Positions 36,063-44,772 of a stretch of 64,000 nt of DNA are shown here, piece after piece. Source of the DNA: Flavobacteriaceae bacterium PS02337. Lineage in GTDB: Bacteria > Bacteroidota > Bacteroidia > Flavobacteriales > Flavobacteriaceae. Positions within the stretch are counted from its first letter, which is position 1, and every line of letters starts with the position of its first letter. The translations under genes were made by a program, and so were the position numbers. The notes under the pieces were generated by a model, which was given only the letters and a program-made list of their open reading frames with translations, ran no database searches and was not told the DNA's origin. Where the stretch lies: assembly GCA_029959285.1 (NCBI GenBank), contig JASCOE010000020.1, forward strand, positions 1-64,000, written 5' to 3'.

Positions 36063-36527
36063 TTATAAATCCTTATGACCTGTATGGTCATATTTTATCT
36101 TTTTTTTCCACCTGATATACCATTTCTGGTGATGAAGCGACAGTAAAAAATACAAGGCGCCAGAACTTGCCACGGCAATTATATACATGTTGAGCCCCAC
36201 TGCGACTCCGACTGCCGATGTACACCAGACCGTAGCGGCCGTTGTAAGGCCATGTGAAGATCCCCCGTGGTTGTTCCGGTAGATAATTCCCGCGCCGAGA
36301 AAACCCACCCCTGTTATAATATTGGCAATCACCCTTGATGCTGCAGCTGGGTCAGATGCGAGATGTACTGTAATGGAAGTAAACAGCGTTGCACCAATTG
36401 ATACCGCTGCGTAGGTCCTTACTCCGGCATCATGGCCGTGCCTTTCCCTGTCCAAGCCTATGAAGAATCCTAAAACTAAGGAAACCAAGAGTTTAAGAAG
36501 TATAACGAGCTCTGTGTTAATATCCAT
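36063..36527 (-). CDS. MgtC/SapB family membrane protein
   Basis: A 154-residue four-helix membrane protein with the MgtC/SapB signature LVSLVLGFFIGLDRERHGHDAGVRTYAAVSIGATLF and GVGFLGAGIIY, and conserved LTTAATVWCTSAVGVA. It lacks the C-terminal ACT-like domain of long MgtC proteins, so it is the short SapB-like form. It shares the strand and spacing of the metal operon. MgtC proteins modulate ATP synthase and magnesium adaptation in other bacteria; its job here is unknown. Confidence 0.88.
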   Translation of the reverse strand: MDINTELVILLKLLVSLVLGFFIGLDRERHGHDAGVRTYAAVSIGATLFTSITVHLASDPAAASRVIANIITGVGFLGAGIIYRNNHGGSSHGLTTAATVWCTSAVGVAVGLNMYIIAVASSGALYFLLSLHHQKWYIRWKKKIKYDHTGHKDL

Positions 36528-36652
36528 ATCTATCTAAATTAAGAATTTATTCCCAACTATGAAAATTTTTACAATCCTTTAAAAACCAGGTACATTATAT
36601 GCTGTACCTGGTATCTTAGATTGATTTTCGCCAGTGGTTCATTTAATTCAAG

Positions 36653-36887
36653 TTACAAAGCAACCGAATGTTTATGCCCCTGGTGATTTTTTGGGTCATG
36701 TTTAATGTTAATATCCCTCATTGTTTTCCTAGTTAACTTTGATGAGTTCATCTGGCAGACTGCATATTTCCCTTTTCACAATTCATTGGGCATCCATAAG
36801 CTAATGTGTGTATGTCTCATTCTCATTTTTTTGTTCGTCATGGGCAGAGGGTTTTTGGTCGTGGTCCTGTATGATAAAATTGTACAT
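36653..36887 (-). pseudogene. Decayed heavy-metal-binding-domain protein
   Basis: The minus strand begins MYNFIIQDHDQKPSAHDEQK and NENETYTH, then stops. In another frame the sequence continues KGKYAVCQMNSSKLTRK followed by a His-rich tail (KHDPKNHQGHKHSVAL) ending at 36653. This resembles the heavy-metal-binding domain pattern YTCPMHPE...KGKCPxCGMxLxKL, with the CPMHP part disrupted and CxxCGM eroded to AVCQM. At least one frameshift and an in-frame stop are required. It lies directly downstream of the RND adaptor gene, the usual place for such a domain. Confidence 0.55.
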
Positions 36888-36951
36888 ATACTGAATATCA
36901 AACCAATCAATACAGGATTTCCTTTAATGTCTCAGGTTTTAATATTATCAT

Positions 36952-38214
36952 TTAGTGGTCATGACCTCCGCCGCCTTCACTTTTCAATAAATGGCTTTGA
37001 ATATAATAGGCCCCTTTGGTCACAATTTTAGAACCTTCATCGATTTTCTGAAGCAGCGTTACTTGTATGAATCCCAGTTGTGAAGTTCCTGTTTTTACTT
37101 CTATACGCTGAAAGTGGTAGGTTTTGCCTTCACTTTCTTCGTGTTTGTCGCCATCATCATGAGCATGCCCCTGCTTGTCATCGTGGGCGTCTTCTTCCTT
37201 ATGTCCCTCTTCAAGAACAAATATAAATTCACGCCCGTCAGCTTTAACTATAGCTTCCAAAGGAAGTGCACTCACGGACTTTATCCCGATATCAATAAGA
37301 GCATTTATATACATTCCAGGAATTAACTGCTGTTTTTCATTGATGATATCCGCGTGAACTGCAACAGATTTAGTTTCATTTTCAAAAGATTTGCCGACAC
37401 TGAAAATTTTTCCTTTAATTTCAGTATTGTCCTGATTGGTCAGTATAAATCTTACGTCCTGTCCCGGTTTTACCTTACGGAGGTCTTTTTCGTAAACCAG
37501 CAGATCAACGTGCAGTTTTGAATTATCTACAATGCCAAGAAGTGGTTTTCCCGCTTCAACATTACTTCCCAATTTGATATTAATTTCAGTTATAAATCCT
37601 GAAATGGGCGCTTTTACAGCCACAGTTGAGGTTGCAGGTCCATTTGGGTTAATGTTTAACGTTGATAACTGTCTTTGAAGAGAACTGAATCTAGCCTTTT
37701 CAATTTCATAATTGGATTTGGTCTGCTGGAATACTTTCTTAGAGTTAACTTCCTCAGCGCTCAGGATTTTTTGTCTTTCAAATTCCAGTTTAAGATACTC
37801 TAAATTGCTTTTAGAAGTAAGGTAGGCCTCCTGCATTTTGGAGAATTCAGGACTTTCAATAGTGGCAATAACTTGTCCTTTATTCACGTGCTGGCCTTCT
37901 ATGACAGATATACTTTTAACGATTCCGGTTGTAAAGACAGATACATCTGCCTGATTCTGCGGAGGCAGTTTTGTATAACCGTTAGCATTGATAACATCAC
38001 TTAGATTTTTCTGGGAAAAGCCTCCAAGCTCTATTTTTGATCCTGTAAACTGAGCTTCATTTAGTTCTACTTCTTTGATTCCCGCACCCTGCTTTTCTTC
38101 GGTTTTCGCTTCTTCTTTTGGAACCTCAGCATCTGTTTTGCGAAGTGTAAAATAAAGGATTATTGCAATTACTAAAGCAGCGCCTATTGCATATATTATA
38201 TTTGATTTTTTCAT
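36952..38214 (-). CDS. RND efflux periplasmic adaptor (CusB/CzcB type)
   Basis: A 420-residue membrane-fusion protein linking the inner-membrane RND pump to the outer-membrane channel. An N-terminal membrane anchor (IIYAIGAALVIAIILYFTL) is followed by barrel-sandwich halves (FTTGIVKSISVIEGQHVNKGQVIATIESPE and VKAPISGFITEINIKLGSNVEAGKPLLGI) around a helical hairpin. Near the C-terminus there is a His/Asp-rich insert (HDDKQGHAHDDGDKHEE) and a GGGGHDH tail, likely metal-binding. It starts 11 nt after the pump gene. Confidence 0.92.
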   Translation of the reverse strand: MKKSNIIYAIGAALVIAIILYFTLRKTDAEVPKEEAKTEEKQGAGIKEVELNEAQFTGSKIELGGFSQKNLSDVINANGYTKLPPQNQADVSVFTTGIVKSISVIEGQHVNKGQVIATIESPEFSKMQEAYLTSKSNLEYLKLEFERQKILSAEEVNSKKVFQQTKSNYEIEKARFSSLQRQLSTLNINPNGPATSTVAVKAPISGFITEINIKLGSNVEAGKPLLGIVDNSKLHVDLLVYEKDLRKVKPGQDVRFILTNQDNTEIKGKIFSVGKSFENETKSVAVHADIINEKQQLIPGMYINALIDIGIKSVSALPLEAIVKADGREFIFVLEEGHKEEDAHDDKQGHAHDDGDKHEESEGKTYHFQRIEVKTGTSQLGFIQVTLLQKIDEGSKIVTKGAYYIQSHLLKSEGGGGHDH

Positions 38215-38225
38215 TATAACTTAAA

Positions 38226-41200
38226 TTATTGATTTATTAAATACTGAATTGCAATTACTGTCTGATTGTATTTGCTGATAGCATCATTATAGTTTAATTG
38301 TATCGTGGAAGCTGTTTCTATACTTTGAACATATTCAACATACGAAATATCGCCGTTTTGATATCCCTTTGTTGCGTTTCGGATTATTGAATTAGCATTC
38401 GCAATTGCAGTGTTCTGGTAAAAGTCAATCAATGACTGATAGGTCTGGAGCTGTTTGGTCAATTGTTCAAATTGAGTTTTTACCTGAGCATAGAGATATT
38501 CGGAATTCTTTTTTTCGACCTCTATGGTAGTTTTGGCTGCCTTTGATCTGGCGGTACCGCTTCCGGCAAACACAGGAAGGGAAACTCCCACTGAGAAGCC
38601 TTGGAACTGCAGCGATTTATCTGCTATGGCAGTGCTGTAAGGATCCTGGCTTCCGCTGATGGATTGTATAAAGTATCCTGCTGAAAAATCAGGAAGTAGC
38701 ACAGACTTTTGAACTTTATAATTGGCCTGGGCAATTTTTACCTGATTCTCAGAAAGCTGAAGACCTGGATTTTGTTTCACAAGGGCAGTGTCAGCGACAA
38801 CAGCAAACGGTATTTGCACAAAAGTGGTATCGGAAGCCATAAAATCGCTGTCAAGATCCATAAGGGTTTTCAGGTTGGAGATTTCAACCTGGAGCTGTGT
38901 GCTGTTTTCCTTAATACGCTGTTCCAGTTCCTGCTGTTTGGCAAGGGCAATAGATTTTTCCAGAGAGTTGGTTTCCCCTGTCTGGAATTTAAGAGCTGCT
39001 GACTTTACAAACTTCTGCAGAATCACATTCTGTTTTTCAAGAATGCGATTTTGTTTTTGAAAATACAGCATTGTGTTCCAGGATTGGCGAATACTGTATT
39101 TTATTTCCTGTTTAGTAATACCTAATCTTGTTTGGCTTGCGTTGCTGTATTCTGTCAGCAGTTTTTTGCGAGCACCGATCTGAAATGGGCTGATTCCCTG
39201 TGTTACACTAATGTTTTTGTCATTGGCCTGCGAGTTGATTTTCCCGAAAGTTCCAAGGAATTCGGTTTTTGGAAGATCCCACGCCGAGCGCAGCAATTGC
39301 GATTGTGCCTGTGTATCGAGCTGGGATGCCTGTATCCTTTTATTATTTTTCAAACCAAGGTCAAGGGCTGTTCCCAAATTCATGGACTGCACAGGTGCCT
39401 GGGCACTTGCTGTCATAGAACACAGAGCCAAAACCAAAACAGTAAGAGCCGCTTTTCCAGGATTTTTGATCTTGCCAATACCTTTTTCAAAATACAGATA
39501 AAGGATGGGAAGTACTATCAGTGTCAGCAATGTTGCAGTAATAAGTCCTCCAATAACAACAGTTGCAAGCGGTTTTTGCACTTCTGCACCAGCATTGGTG
39601 CTGATGGCCATTGGAAGAAATCCCAGTGATGCTACTGCAGCTGTCATGATCACAGGACGCAGTCTGACTTTGGTTCCTTCTCTAATTCGGTCATATACAT
39701 CCTGCATGCCCTCCGCTTTTAATTGGTTAAAATATCCGATAAGCACAATACCATTAAGTACTGCTACACCGAATAACGCTATAAATCCAACTCCGGCAGA
39801 TATACTAAAGGGCATATCACGAATCCAGAGGGCAAAAATTCCGCCAATTGCCGATAATGGTATGGCTGTAAAGATCAGTAATGACTGCTTGATAGAATTG
39901 AAAGTAAAATAAAGTAAAATCAAAATTAGTCCAAGAGCAATAGGAACTGCTATAGAAAGACGCTTGCTGGCATCGATAAGGTTCTCAAAAGACCCTCCGT
40001 AGGTGGTATAATAGCCGTCCGGCAATTTTAATTTAGCATCAAGTTTAGCCTGAATTTCCTTTACAATACTTTCCACATCGCCTCCGCGGACATTAAAACC
40101 GACAACAATTCTTCTCTTTCCGTTCTCACGTGAGATCTGCATAGGACCATCTTCATAATTTACATCTGCGATCTGCTCAAGGGGAATCTGGCTTCCTGAT
40201 GGGAGTGTGATGAAAAGTGTTCGTAAGTTTTCAATATCCTTTCGGCTTTCGTTGTCCAGTCTCACGACCATGTCAAAACGCTTTTCGCCTTCATATACAA
40301 CGCCTGCGGCTTCACCGGCAAATCCCATACGAACTACTTTATTCAAGTCGCCAATTTTTAGGCCATAAAGGGCTAATTTATCTTTATTGTAGCGGATTGT
40401 AATTTGCGGAAGACCCGCAACGCGTTCTGCTTTTGCATCTGCAACGCCTTTCACGCCTTTTATAAGCTGTACAACTTCTTCACCTTTGCTAACCAGCATG
40501 TCGATATCTTCGCCAAATATTTTAATAGCAACATCGCTTCGTACTCCGGTCATAAGCTCATTGAATCGCATTTGGATTGGCTGTGAAAATTCAGTTGAAG
40601 CTCCCGGAATCTCCTCAAGGGCCTCTTCCATTTTTTCCATCAATTCCTCTTTGGTTTCAGCTGAAGTCCATTCACTTTTATCTTTTAGTGTAATGATCAT
40701 ATCACCCGCTTCAATCGGCATCGGATCTGTCGGTATCTCAGCACTACCAATCTTGGTAACGATCATTTTGATTTCAGGAAATTTAGCTCTCAGTATTTTT
40801 TCTGCCTTTGTGGTGGCTTCTATTTCCTGTGTAAGCGAACTTCCTGATGCGATAATAAGGTGTGTAGCAATATCTCCCTCATCAAGCTGTGGAATAAATT
40901 CACCTCCCAGTGAATTAAAAACAAGCAGGGCAACGACAAACAGAGCCAGCGCTACGCCTATTACGGCGGCCCTTACTTTTAGCGCTTTTTCCAATAAAGG
41001 ACTGTAGAAGCGATAAATGGAATCGATTATTTTGTCACTTATGTTTTTCTTATGCCCGGTCTCTTTTTTAAGAGCCAGTGCAGACATCATTGGAACATAG
41101 GTCAGTGAGAGTATGAAAGCACCCAGAATCGCAAAAGAAACCGTTTGTGCCATAGGTCCAAACATTTTTCCTTCAATGCCGACAAGGGCAAGAATCGGCA

Positions 41201-42575
41201 GATAAACTATAAGAATGATGATTTCCCCAAAGGCGGCGCTGCTTCTGATTTTAGAAGAGGCCTGATATACTTCTTCGTTCATTTCTGCTGTATTCAGCTT
41301 GCCTTTATTGCTAACCTGGAGTCGATGAATAATAGCTTCAACGATGATAACGGCACCATCTACAATAAGACCAAAATCTATAGCTCCAAGGCTCATCAGA
41401 TTACCGCTGACACCAAATAGTTTCATCATCGTGATTGCAAACAACAATGCCAGGGGAATAACAGAAGCTACGACAAGTCCGGCCCTCCAGTTACCCAGCA
41501 GGAGTACCAGGATGAATATTACAATAAGGGCACCTTCTATTAGATTTTTTTCGACAGTTGAAATGGCTTTATTTACCAGTACAGTCCTGTCCATGAAAGG
41601 TTCAATTTCTACGCCTTCAGGGAGTGATTTTTTGATCTGCTCCATTCTTTCTTTAACGATCTTTACAATCTCACCGCTGTTTTCACCTTTCAGCATCATT
41701 ACCATCCCTGAAACCTCTTCGCCCTTACCATCTTTGGTAACAGCTCCATAACGGATTCCCGCGCCAATCTGAACCTTGGCGACATCACGAATAAGGATAG
41801 GAATTCCATTTTGGTTTTTCACTACGATCTTATTAATGTCATCGATATTATTAACCATACCGATACCTCTGATAAAGTAGGCATAAGGCTTTTTATCGAT
41901 ATATGCACCTCCGGTATTTTCATTGTTGTTTTCCAGCGCATCGAAAATTTCCGTTATCGTGGTATTCATGCTTTTGAGCTTGTCAGGCTGAACAGCAATC
42001 TCGTATTGTTTAAGCACGCCTCCCAGCGTGTTGACTTCGGCAACTCCTTTTGTTCCGATAAGCTGGGGCTTGATAATCCAATCCTGAATTGTCTTTAATT
42101 CAGTAGCATTGAATTTGTTTTCATACCCTTTTTTAGGGAATACCACGTATTGGTAAATTTCTCCCAATCCAGTACTAAGGGGAGCCATTTCGGGAACTCC
42201 TACACCTTTTGGTATTGTGTTTTCTGCTTCTTTTATTCTTTCGGCAATTTGGGCGCGTGCCCAGTAGATATCAACGTTTTCCTCAAATACCACTGTCACG
42301 ACACTCAGTCCGAAGCGACTGATTGAACGAAGTTCAACCATTCTGGGAATTGATTTTACAGACTGCTCAATTGGATAAGTGATGAATTGTTCCACCTCCT
42401 GAGTGGCAAGTGTAGGGGAGCTGGTGATAATCTGTACCTGATTGTTGGTAATATCCGGTAATGCGTCGATCGGGAGCGTGTAAAGCGAATAGCTCCCTAC
42501 AGCTATAAGTACCAGAGTGAATAGTCCAATAATAAACTTATTATTGATACTAAAATGAATTATTTTATCTAACAT
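38226..42575 (-). CDS. CusA/CzcA-type heavy-metal RND pump fused to a TolC-like outer-membrane domain
   Basis: A 1449-residue protein. Residues 1-1035 form a CusA/CzcA metal RND transporter: MLDKIIHFSINNKFIIGL start, SLGAIDFGLIVDGAVIIVEA in helix 4 with the proton-relay acids, and the LPILYLYFEKG end. A hydrophobic, signal-like stretch (LTVLVLALCSMTASAQA) follows near 1040-1060, then about 390 residues of TolC-type helical outer-membrane factor (ALDLGLKNNKRIQASQLD, SVGVSLPVFAGSG). The fusion is a known Bacteroidota arrangement. The domain likely matures separately if the signal is cleaved. Cargo is probably Zn/Co/Cd or Cu/Ag. Confidence 0.92.
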   Translation of the reverse strand: MLDKIIHFSINNKFIIGLFTLVLIAVGSYSLYTLPIDALPDITNNQVQIITSSPTLATQEVEQFITYPIEQSVKSIPRMVELRSISRFGLSVVTVVFEENVDIYWARAQIAERIKEAENTIPKGVGVPEMAPLSTGLGEIYQYVVFPKKGYENKFNATELKTIQDWIIKPQLIGTKGVAEVNTLGGVLKQYEIAVQPDKLKSMNTTITEIFDALENNNENTGGAYIDKKPYAYFIRGIGMVNNIDDINKIVVKNQNGIPILIRDVAKVQIGAGIRYGAVTKDGKGEEVSGMVMMLKGENSGEIVKIVKERMEQIKKSLPEGVEIEPFMDRTVLVNKAISTVEKNLIEGALIVIFILVLLLGNWRAGLVVASVIPLALLFAITMMKLFGVSGNLMSLGAIDFGLIVDGAVIIVEAIIHRLQVSNKGKLNTAEMNEEVYQASSKIRSSAAFGEIIILIVYLPILALVGIEGKMFGPMAQTVSFAILGAFILSLTYVPMMSALALKKETGHKKNISDKIIDSIYRFYSPLLEKALKVRAAVIGVALALFVVALLVFNSLGGEFIPQLDEGDIATHLIIASGSSLTQEIEATTKAEKILRAKFPEIKMIVTKIGSAEIPTDPMPIEAGDMIITLKDKSEWTSAETKEELMEKMEEALEEIPGASTEFSQPIQMRFNELMTGVRSDVAIKIFGEDIDMLVSKGEEVVQLIKGVKGVADAKAERVAGLPQITIRYNKDKLALYGLKIGDLNKVVRMGFAGEAAGVVYEGEKRFDMVVRLDNESRKDIENLRTLFITLPSGSQIPLEQIADVNYEDGPMQISRENGKRRIVVGFNVRGGDVESIVKEIQAKLDAKLKLPDGYYTTYGGSFENLIDASKRLSIAVPIALGLILILLYFTFNSIKQSLLIFTAIPLSAIGGIFALWIRDMPFSISAGVGFIALFGVAVLNGIVLIGYFNQLKAEGMQDVYDRIREGTKVRLRPVIMTAAVASLGFLPMAISTNAGAEVQKPLATVVIGGLITATLLTLIVLPILYLYFEKGIGKIKNPGKAALTVLVLALCSMTASAQAPVQSMNLGTALDLGLKNNKRIQASQLDTQAQSQLLRSAWDLPKTEFLGTFGKINSQANDKNISVTQGISPFQIGARKKLLTEYSNASQTRLGITKQEIKYSIRQSWNTMLYFQKQNRILEKQNVILQKFVKSAALKFQTGETNSLEKSIALAKQQELEQRIKENSTQLQVEISNLKTLMDLDSDFMASDTTFVQIPFAVVADTALVKQNPGLQLSENQVKIAQANYKVQKSVLLPDFSAGYFIQSISGSQDPYSTAIADKSLQFQGFSVGVSLPVFAGSGTARSKAAKTTIEVEKKNSEYLYAQVKTQFEQLTKQLQTYQSLIDFYQNTAIANANSIIRNATKGYQNGDISYVEYVQSIETASTIQLNYNDAISKYNQTVIAIQYLINQ

Positions 42576-42741
42576 TATCTTGTTGTAAATTAAATGTATA
42601 AAAGCGGTTTTTGATGATCTCTCCCTGTTTTATCTGCATTATTAATGGCATGCCATATGAGATGGGCATTGCTAAAAAAAAATGGAAATTGGGTGAGCAC
42701 TGCGATCTAAGTGCAGTATACTGATGAATTTGCCTGTTCTT

Positions 42742-42885
42742 TTAAGGACGGTGTACAGTGAAGAAGTGGTAAATTCTTGCACCGACTCCCAAAAGCAGTA
42801 AAAGACAAATCAGAACAGTGATAATTGTTCGCAAAACCGCATAGGGTTTTTTAGGCTGTACAGCCTTCTTTTTTGATTTTATCAT
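42742..42885 (-). CDS. Single-pass mini membrane protein
   Basis: A 47-residue protein from ATG 42885 with a lysine-rich start (MIKSKKKAVQPKKPYAV) followed by one membrane helix (IITVLICLLLLLGVGARIY). The frame extends upstream to 42930, but the residues there look non-coding. It lies between DUF6660 copy 2 and the RND gene on the same strand. Its plan (basic head, one helix) is like the 57-residue protein at 45631. It may modulate the pump; the role is an inference. Confidence 0.5.
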   Translation of the reverse strand: MIKSKKKAVQPKKPYAVLRTIITVLICLLLLLGVGARIYHFFTVHRP

Positions 42886-42960
42886 TTTGGCATAATTAAT
42901 TGATACTATTATGATACGACAATACATCACAAATGTGAAATTGCCTTGGTAGCAATAATA

Positions 42961-43296
42961 TTATGAATTAATCTGAGGGGGCTGCCAAATGCTTCCAGTG
43001 AAGCTTGAAATTAAGATAGATTGGTATTGTGATACCTTAGGAGAAATTTCTTCAATATTTAGAGGGAAATCAAATGAAGCAGCATTCAGGTTACTAACCA
43101 CCTGAATTCCACAGCAGGCACAGCTGCAAAAAGGAGAACATAAGTCTTTTTCTCCTTTGTGTGAATTACTGTCATTATGATTGGATTGTGATATATGGGC
43201 AGATTTTGAAACAGAATTATACATATAAGTATCAGCGCAGGTAATACCCGAGAGGCTTAGCATATAGATAGTTAGTATAAAGCTTATTATTTTCAC
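42961..43296 (-). CDS. DUF6660 family small exported protein (copy 2)
   Basis: 111 residues from GTG 43296 (VKIISFILTIYMLSLSGITC); this start matches copy 3 and leaves a promoter-like TACTTTTA four nt upstream, whereas the longer frame from 43326 would cover it. The product has a signal/lipobox-like end (GITC), a His/Ser linker, the Cys cluster CSPFCSCACC, and the C-terminal SIWQPPQIN motif. It heads the minus-strand metal-efflux gene set. A metal-binding or sensing role is inferred. Confidence 0.72.
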   Translation of the reverse strand: MKIISFILTIYMLSLSGITCADTYMYNSVSKSAHISQSNHNDSNSHKGEKDLCSPFCSCACCGIQVVSNLNAASFDFPLNIEEISPKVSQYQSILISSFTGSIWQPPQINS

Positions 43297-43300
43297 GGCA

Positions 43301-43331
43301 TAAAAGTAAATAATTATTTTTACCATTCCAA
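43301..43331 (-). promoter_or_regulatory. Promoter candidate of DUF6660 copy 2
   Basis: On the minus strand TTG (43329-43331), 20 nt, then TACTTTTA (43301-43308), close to the Bacteroidota TTG/TAnnTTTG consensus. The identical arrangement with the same 20-nt spacing occurs before copy 3. The -7 box is 4 nt from the GTG codon, implying an almost leaderless transcript. Confidence 0.55.
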
Positions 43332-43702
43332 TAAAATTAAGGAAAATTTATATTCATTGTTTTAAATATATTACAGTGCGATATTCAAAACGCCGAAATA
43401 TTGTTTTTTTTGAATCTTACTGTGTTCGGGTATGTTTAGTCTGATGGGTTAAAATACCTTCTGCACCACTTTTTTATGGCTGCTACCTACCAGATTTATG
43501 GTATTGTTTTTTTTCTGAATATAAAATTTTTATTAATTGAGGACGAGCACTTTTTGTTCGAAAACATCAGGACTCAGCGCTTGATAATAGCGGACACAAT
43601 TGAACAGAAGATGAAGGATTAAACATTGCAGCAGATGATATAGGCTGCAAAGTTAATTAGAGAATACAGAAAGCGAGAATATGGATAGGCAATATAAAAT
43701 AA

Positions 43703-43728
43703 AAAGCCATTTCGGATGAAATGGCTTT
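43703..43728 (-). terminator. Intrinsic terminator after the tiny CWKC peptide
   Basis: An 11-bp stem (43703-43713 with 43718-43728, AAAGCCATTTC type) with a 4-nt loop. On the minus strand it is followed by a T-rich tract. It lies 50 nt after the stop of the tiny ORF. Confidence 0.75.
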
Positions 43729-43778
43729 AAGTTCAGGTTATATTAATTTTCTTGAAATTTTAATAAATGCTGTAATTT

Positions 43779-43862
43779 TTAATACTGCGAAAAAAATGAA
43801 ACAAAGCCCATAACGCCAGTAAGTACCAACACACATTTCCAACAGTTTAGCCTATTATTCAT
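43779..43862 (-). CDS. 27-residue CWKC peptide (copy 2)
   Basis: From ATG 43862 the minus strand encodes MNNRLNCWKCVLVLTGVMGF and then VSFFSQY. It is homologous to the peptide at 25088 (about two thirds identical), with synonymous and conservative differences. It starts 12 nt after the 135-residue protein gene on the same strand, so the two may be co-transcribed, and it is followed by an intrinsic terminator. Short amphipathic/hydrophobic peptide with one CxxC motif; function unknown. Confidence 0.55.
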   Translation of the reverse strand: MNNRLNCWKCVLVLTGVMGFVSFFSQY

Positions 43863-43874
43863 AATATAGATATT

Positions 43875-44282
43875 TTAATGTTTATTATAGGAGATTATTG
43901 CAATTTTTGTGCCACGATGAAAATGACTTTCGCAAACCTTAATTGAGAGAATAGAGAATAGGATTTTATTATTAGAAGTATGTTGAAATTCCCAAATTAA
44001 AACATCATGTATTGATGGTGGATTTGAAAAAATGTCTCTTTGTTTTAAATAGCGATAGTTTAGGCGAATGACGGTTTGAGAGGTTGGTCTAAAACTAGTG
44101 GCAGGTATTACACTCCATACATCTTCACCAATATTGCCTCCTGTTTCTTTAAATTTTCCCACGTTCCAATCCACGTATTCAAATCTGCAGGCAAGATTTA
44201 TACTTTCTTTTTTCCATCCAGGATTGTTTTTGTCAAGATGGGCTGTACAATATCTAAAAACAGCCTCTTTGTTTGTCTCCAA
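43875..44282 (-). CDS. Hypothetical 135-residue protein
   Basis: An unrecognised soluble protein (EAVFRYCTAHLDKNNPGWKK, ACRFEYVDWNVGKFKE, DVLIWEFQHTSNNKILFSI). The frame opens with TTG at 44282; it remains open a further 25 codons upstream without ATG, so the true start or an earlier 5' truncation is uncertain. It is followed 12 nt later by the tiny CWKC peptide gene. The end of this gene and the leader of the other CWKC copy share a short stretch around GGCACAA..ATTGCA. Confidence 0.5.
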   Translation of the reverse strand: METNKEAVFRYCTAHLDKNNPGWKKESINLACRFEYVDWNVGKFKETGGNIGEDVWSVIPATSFRPTSQTVIRLNYRYLKQRDIFSNPPSIHDVLIWEFQHTSNNKILFSILSIKVCESHFHRGTKIAIISYNKH

Positions 44283-44772
44283 ATTGTTGAGAATAAGTTT
44301 CGGGACATCAACATAAAAAATTATGAAGAAATAAATGCCTGGACTAGATTAGAAGGTTAAAAAAAAGTGCAAAAATTTTAATGCTTGGTAATTATCTCTC
44401 AGAACTGGATATTAATCACGCTGTCAAAACTTGTTTTTCTCAATTTGCACCGTTTACTTTCTTTTTTAAAATACAATTATTTTGGCTCCAGTAATTAAAT
44501 TATAGCTGGCCTGATCCGGAAATAAACTGTGAGTATAATACTTGGAATTCAACGTATTTATAGAAATAAAACAGGGATAAGAATTATTGCTTGCAATAAG
44601 TTGATCCCTGTTTTTACTCTGTCCAGCAATCTTATTGGGTATTCTAACTGACTTACAGACTTCATCCCTAAAAATTGGTTTTTCAGCTGATCATGCCATG
44701 GATTGAACTTTAAGAGCATAAAATCTATGAGAGTCTTGAAGCACTTTATATTGATTATTATTTATAGTGTCA
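44283..44772. other. Intergenic region with terminator
   Basis: Nearly 490 nt with no complete gene. It contains the possible 5' extension of the 135-residue protein and the terminator at 44568-44614; otherwise AT-rich and featureless. Confidence 0.4.
44568..44614 (-). terminator. Intrinsic terminator of the methyltransferase gene
   Basis: A 10-bp outer stem (44568-44577 with 44605-44614, AAAACAGGGA type) encloses an inner TTATTGC/GCAATAA hairpin. It lies about 160 nt after the stop codon of the minus-strand gene ending at 44773, with T-runs on both sides. Confidence 0.6.

Noticed and set aside
36705-37031. 108-codon plus-strand hydrophobic frame
   Set aside because: It is antisense to the decayed metal-binding gene and the end of the adaptor gene; hydrophobicity is produced by the opposite-strand His/Lys-rich sequence.
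38709-42098. Many long plus-strand frames (up to 173 codons) opposite the RND pump gene
   Set aside because: All are antisense to a clearly coding 1449-residue gene and show Ser/Ile-rich shadow composition.
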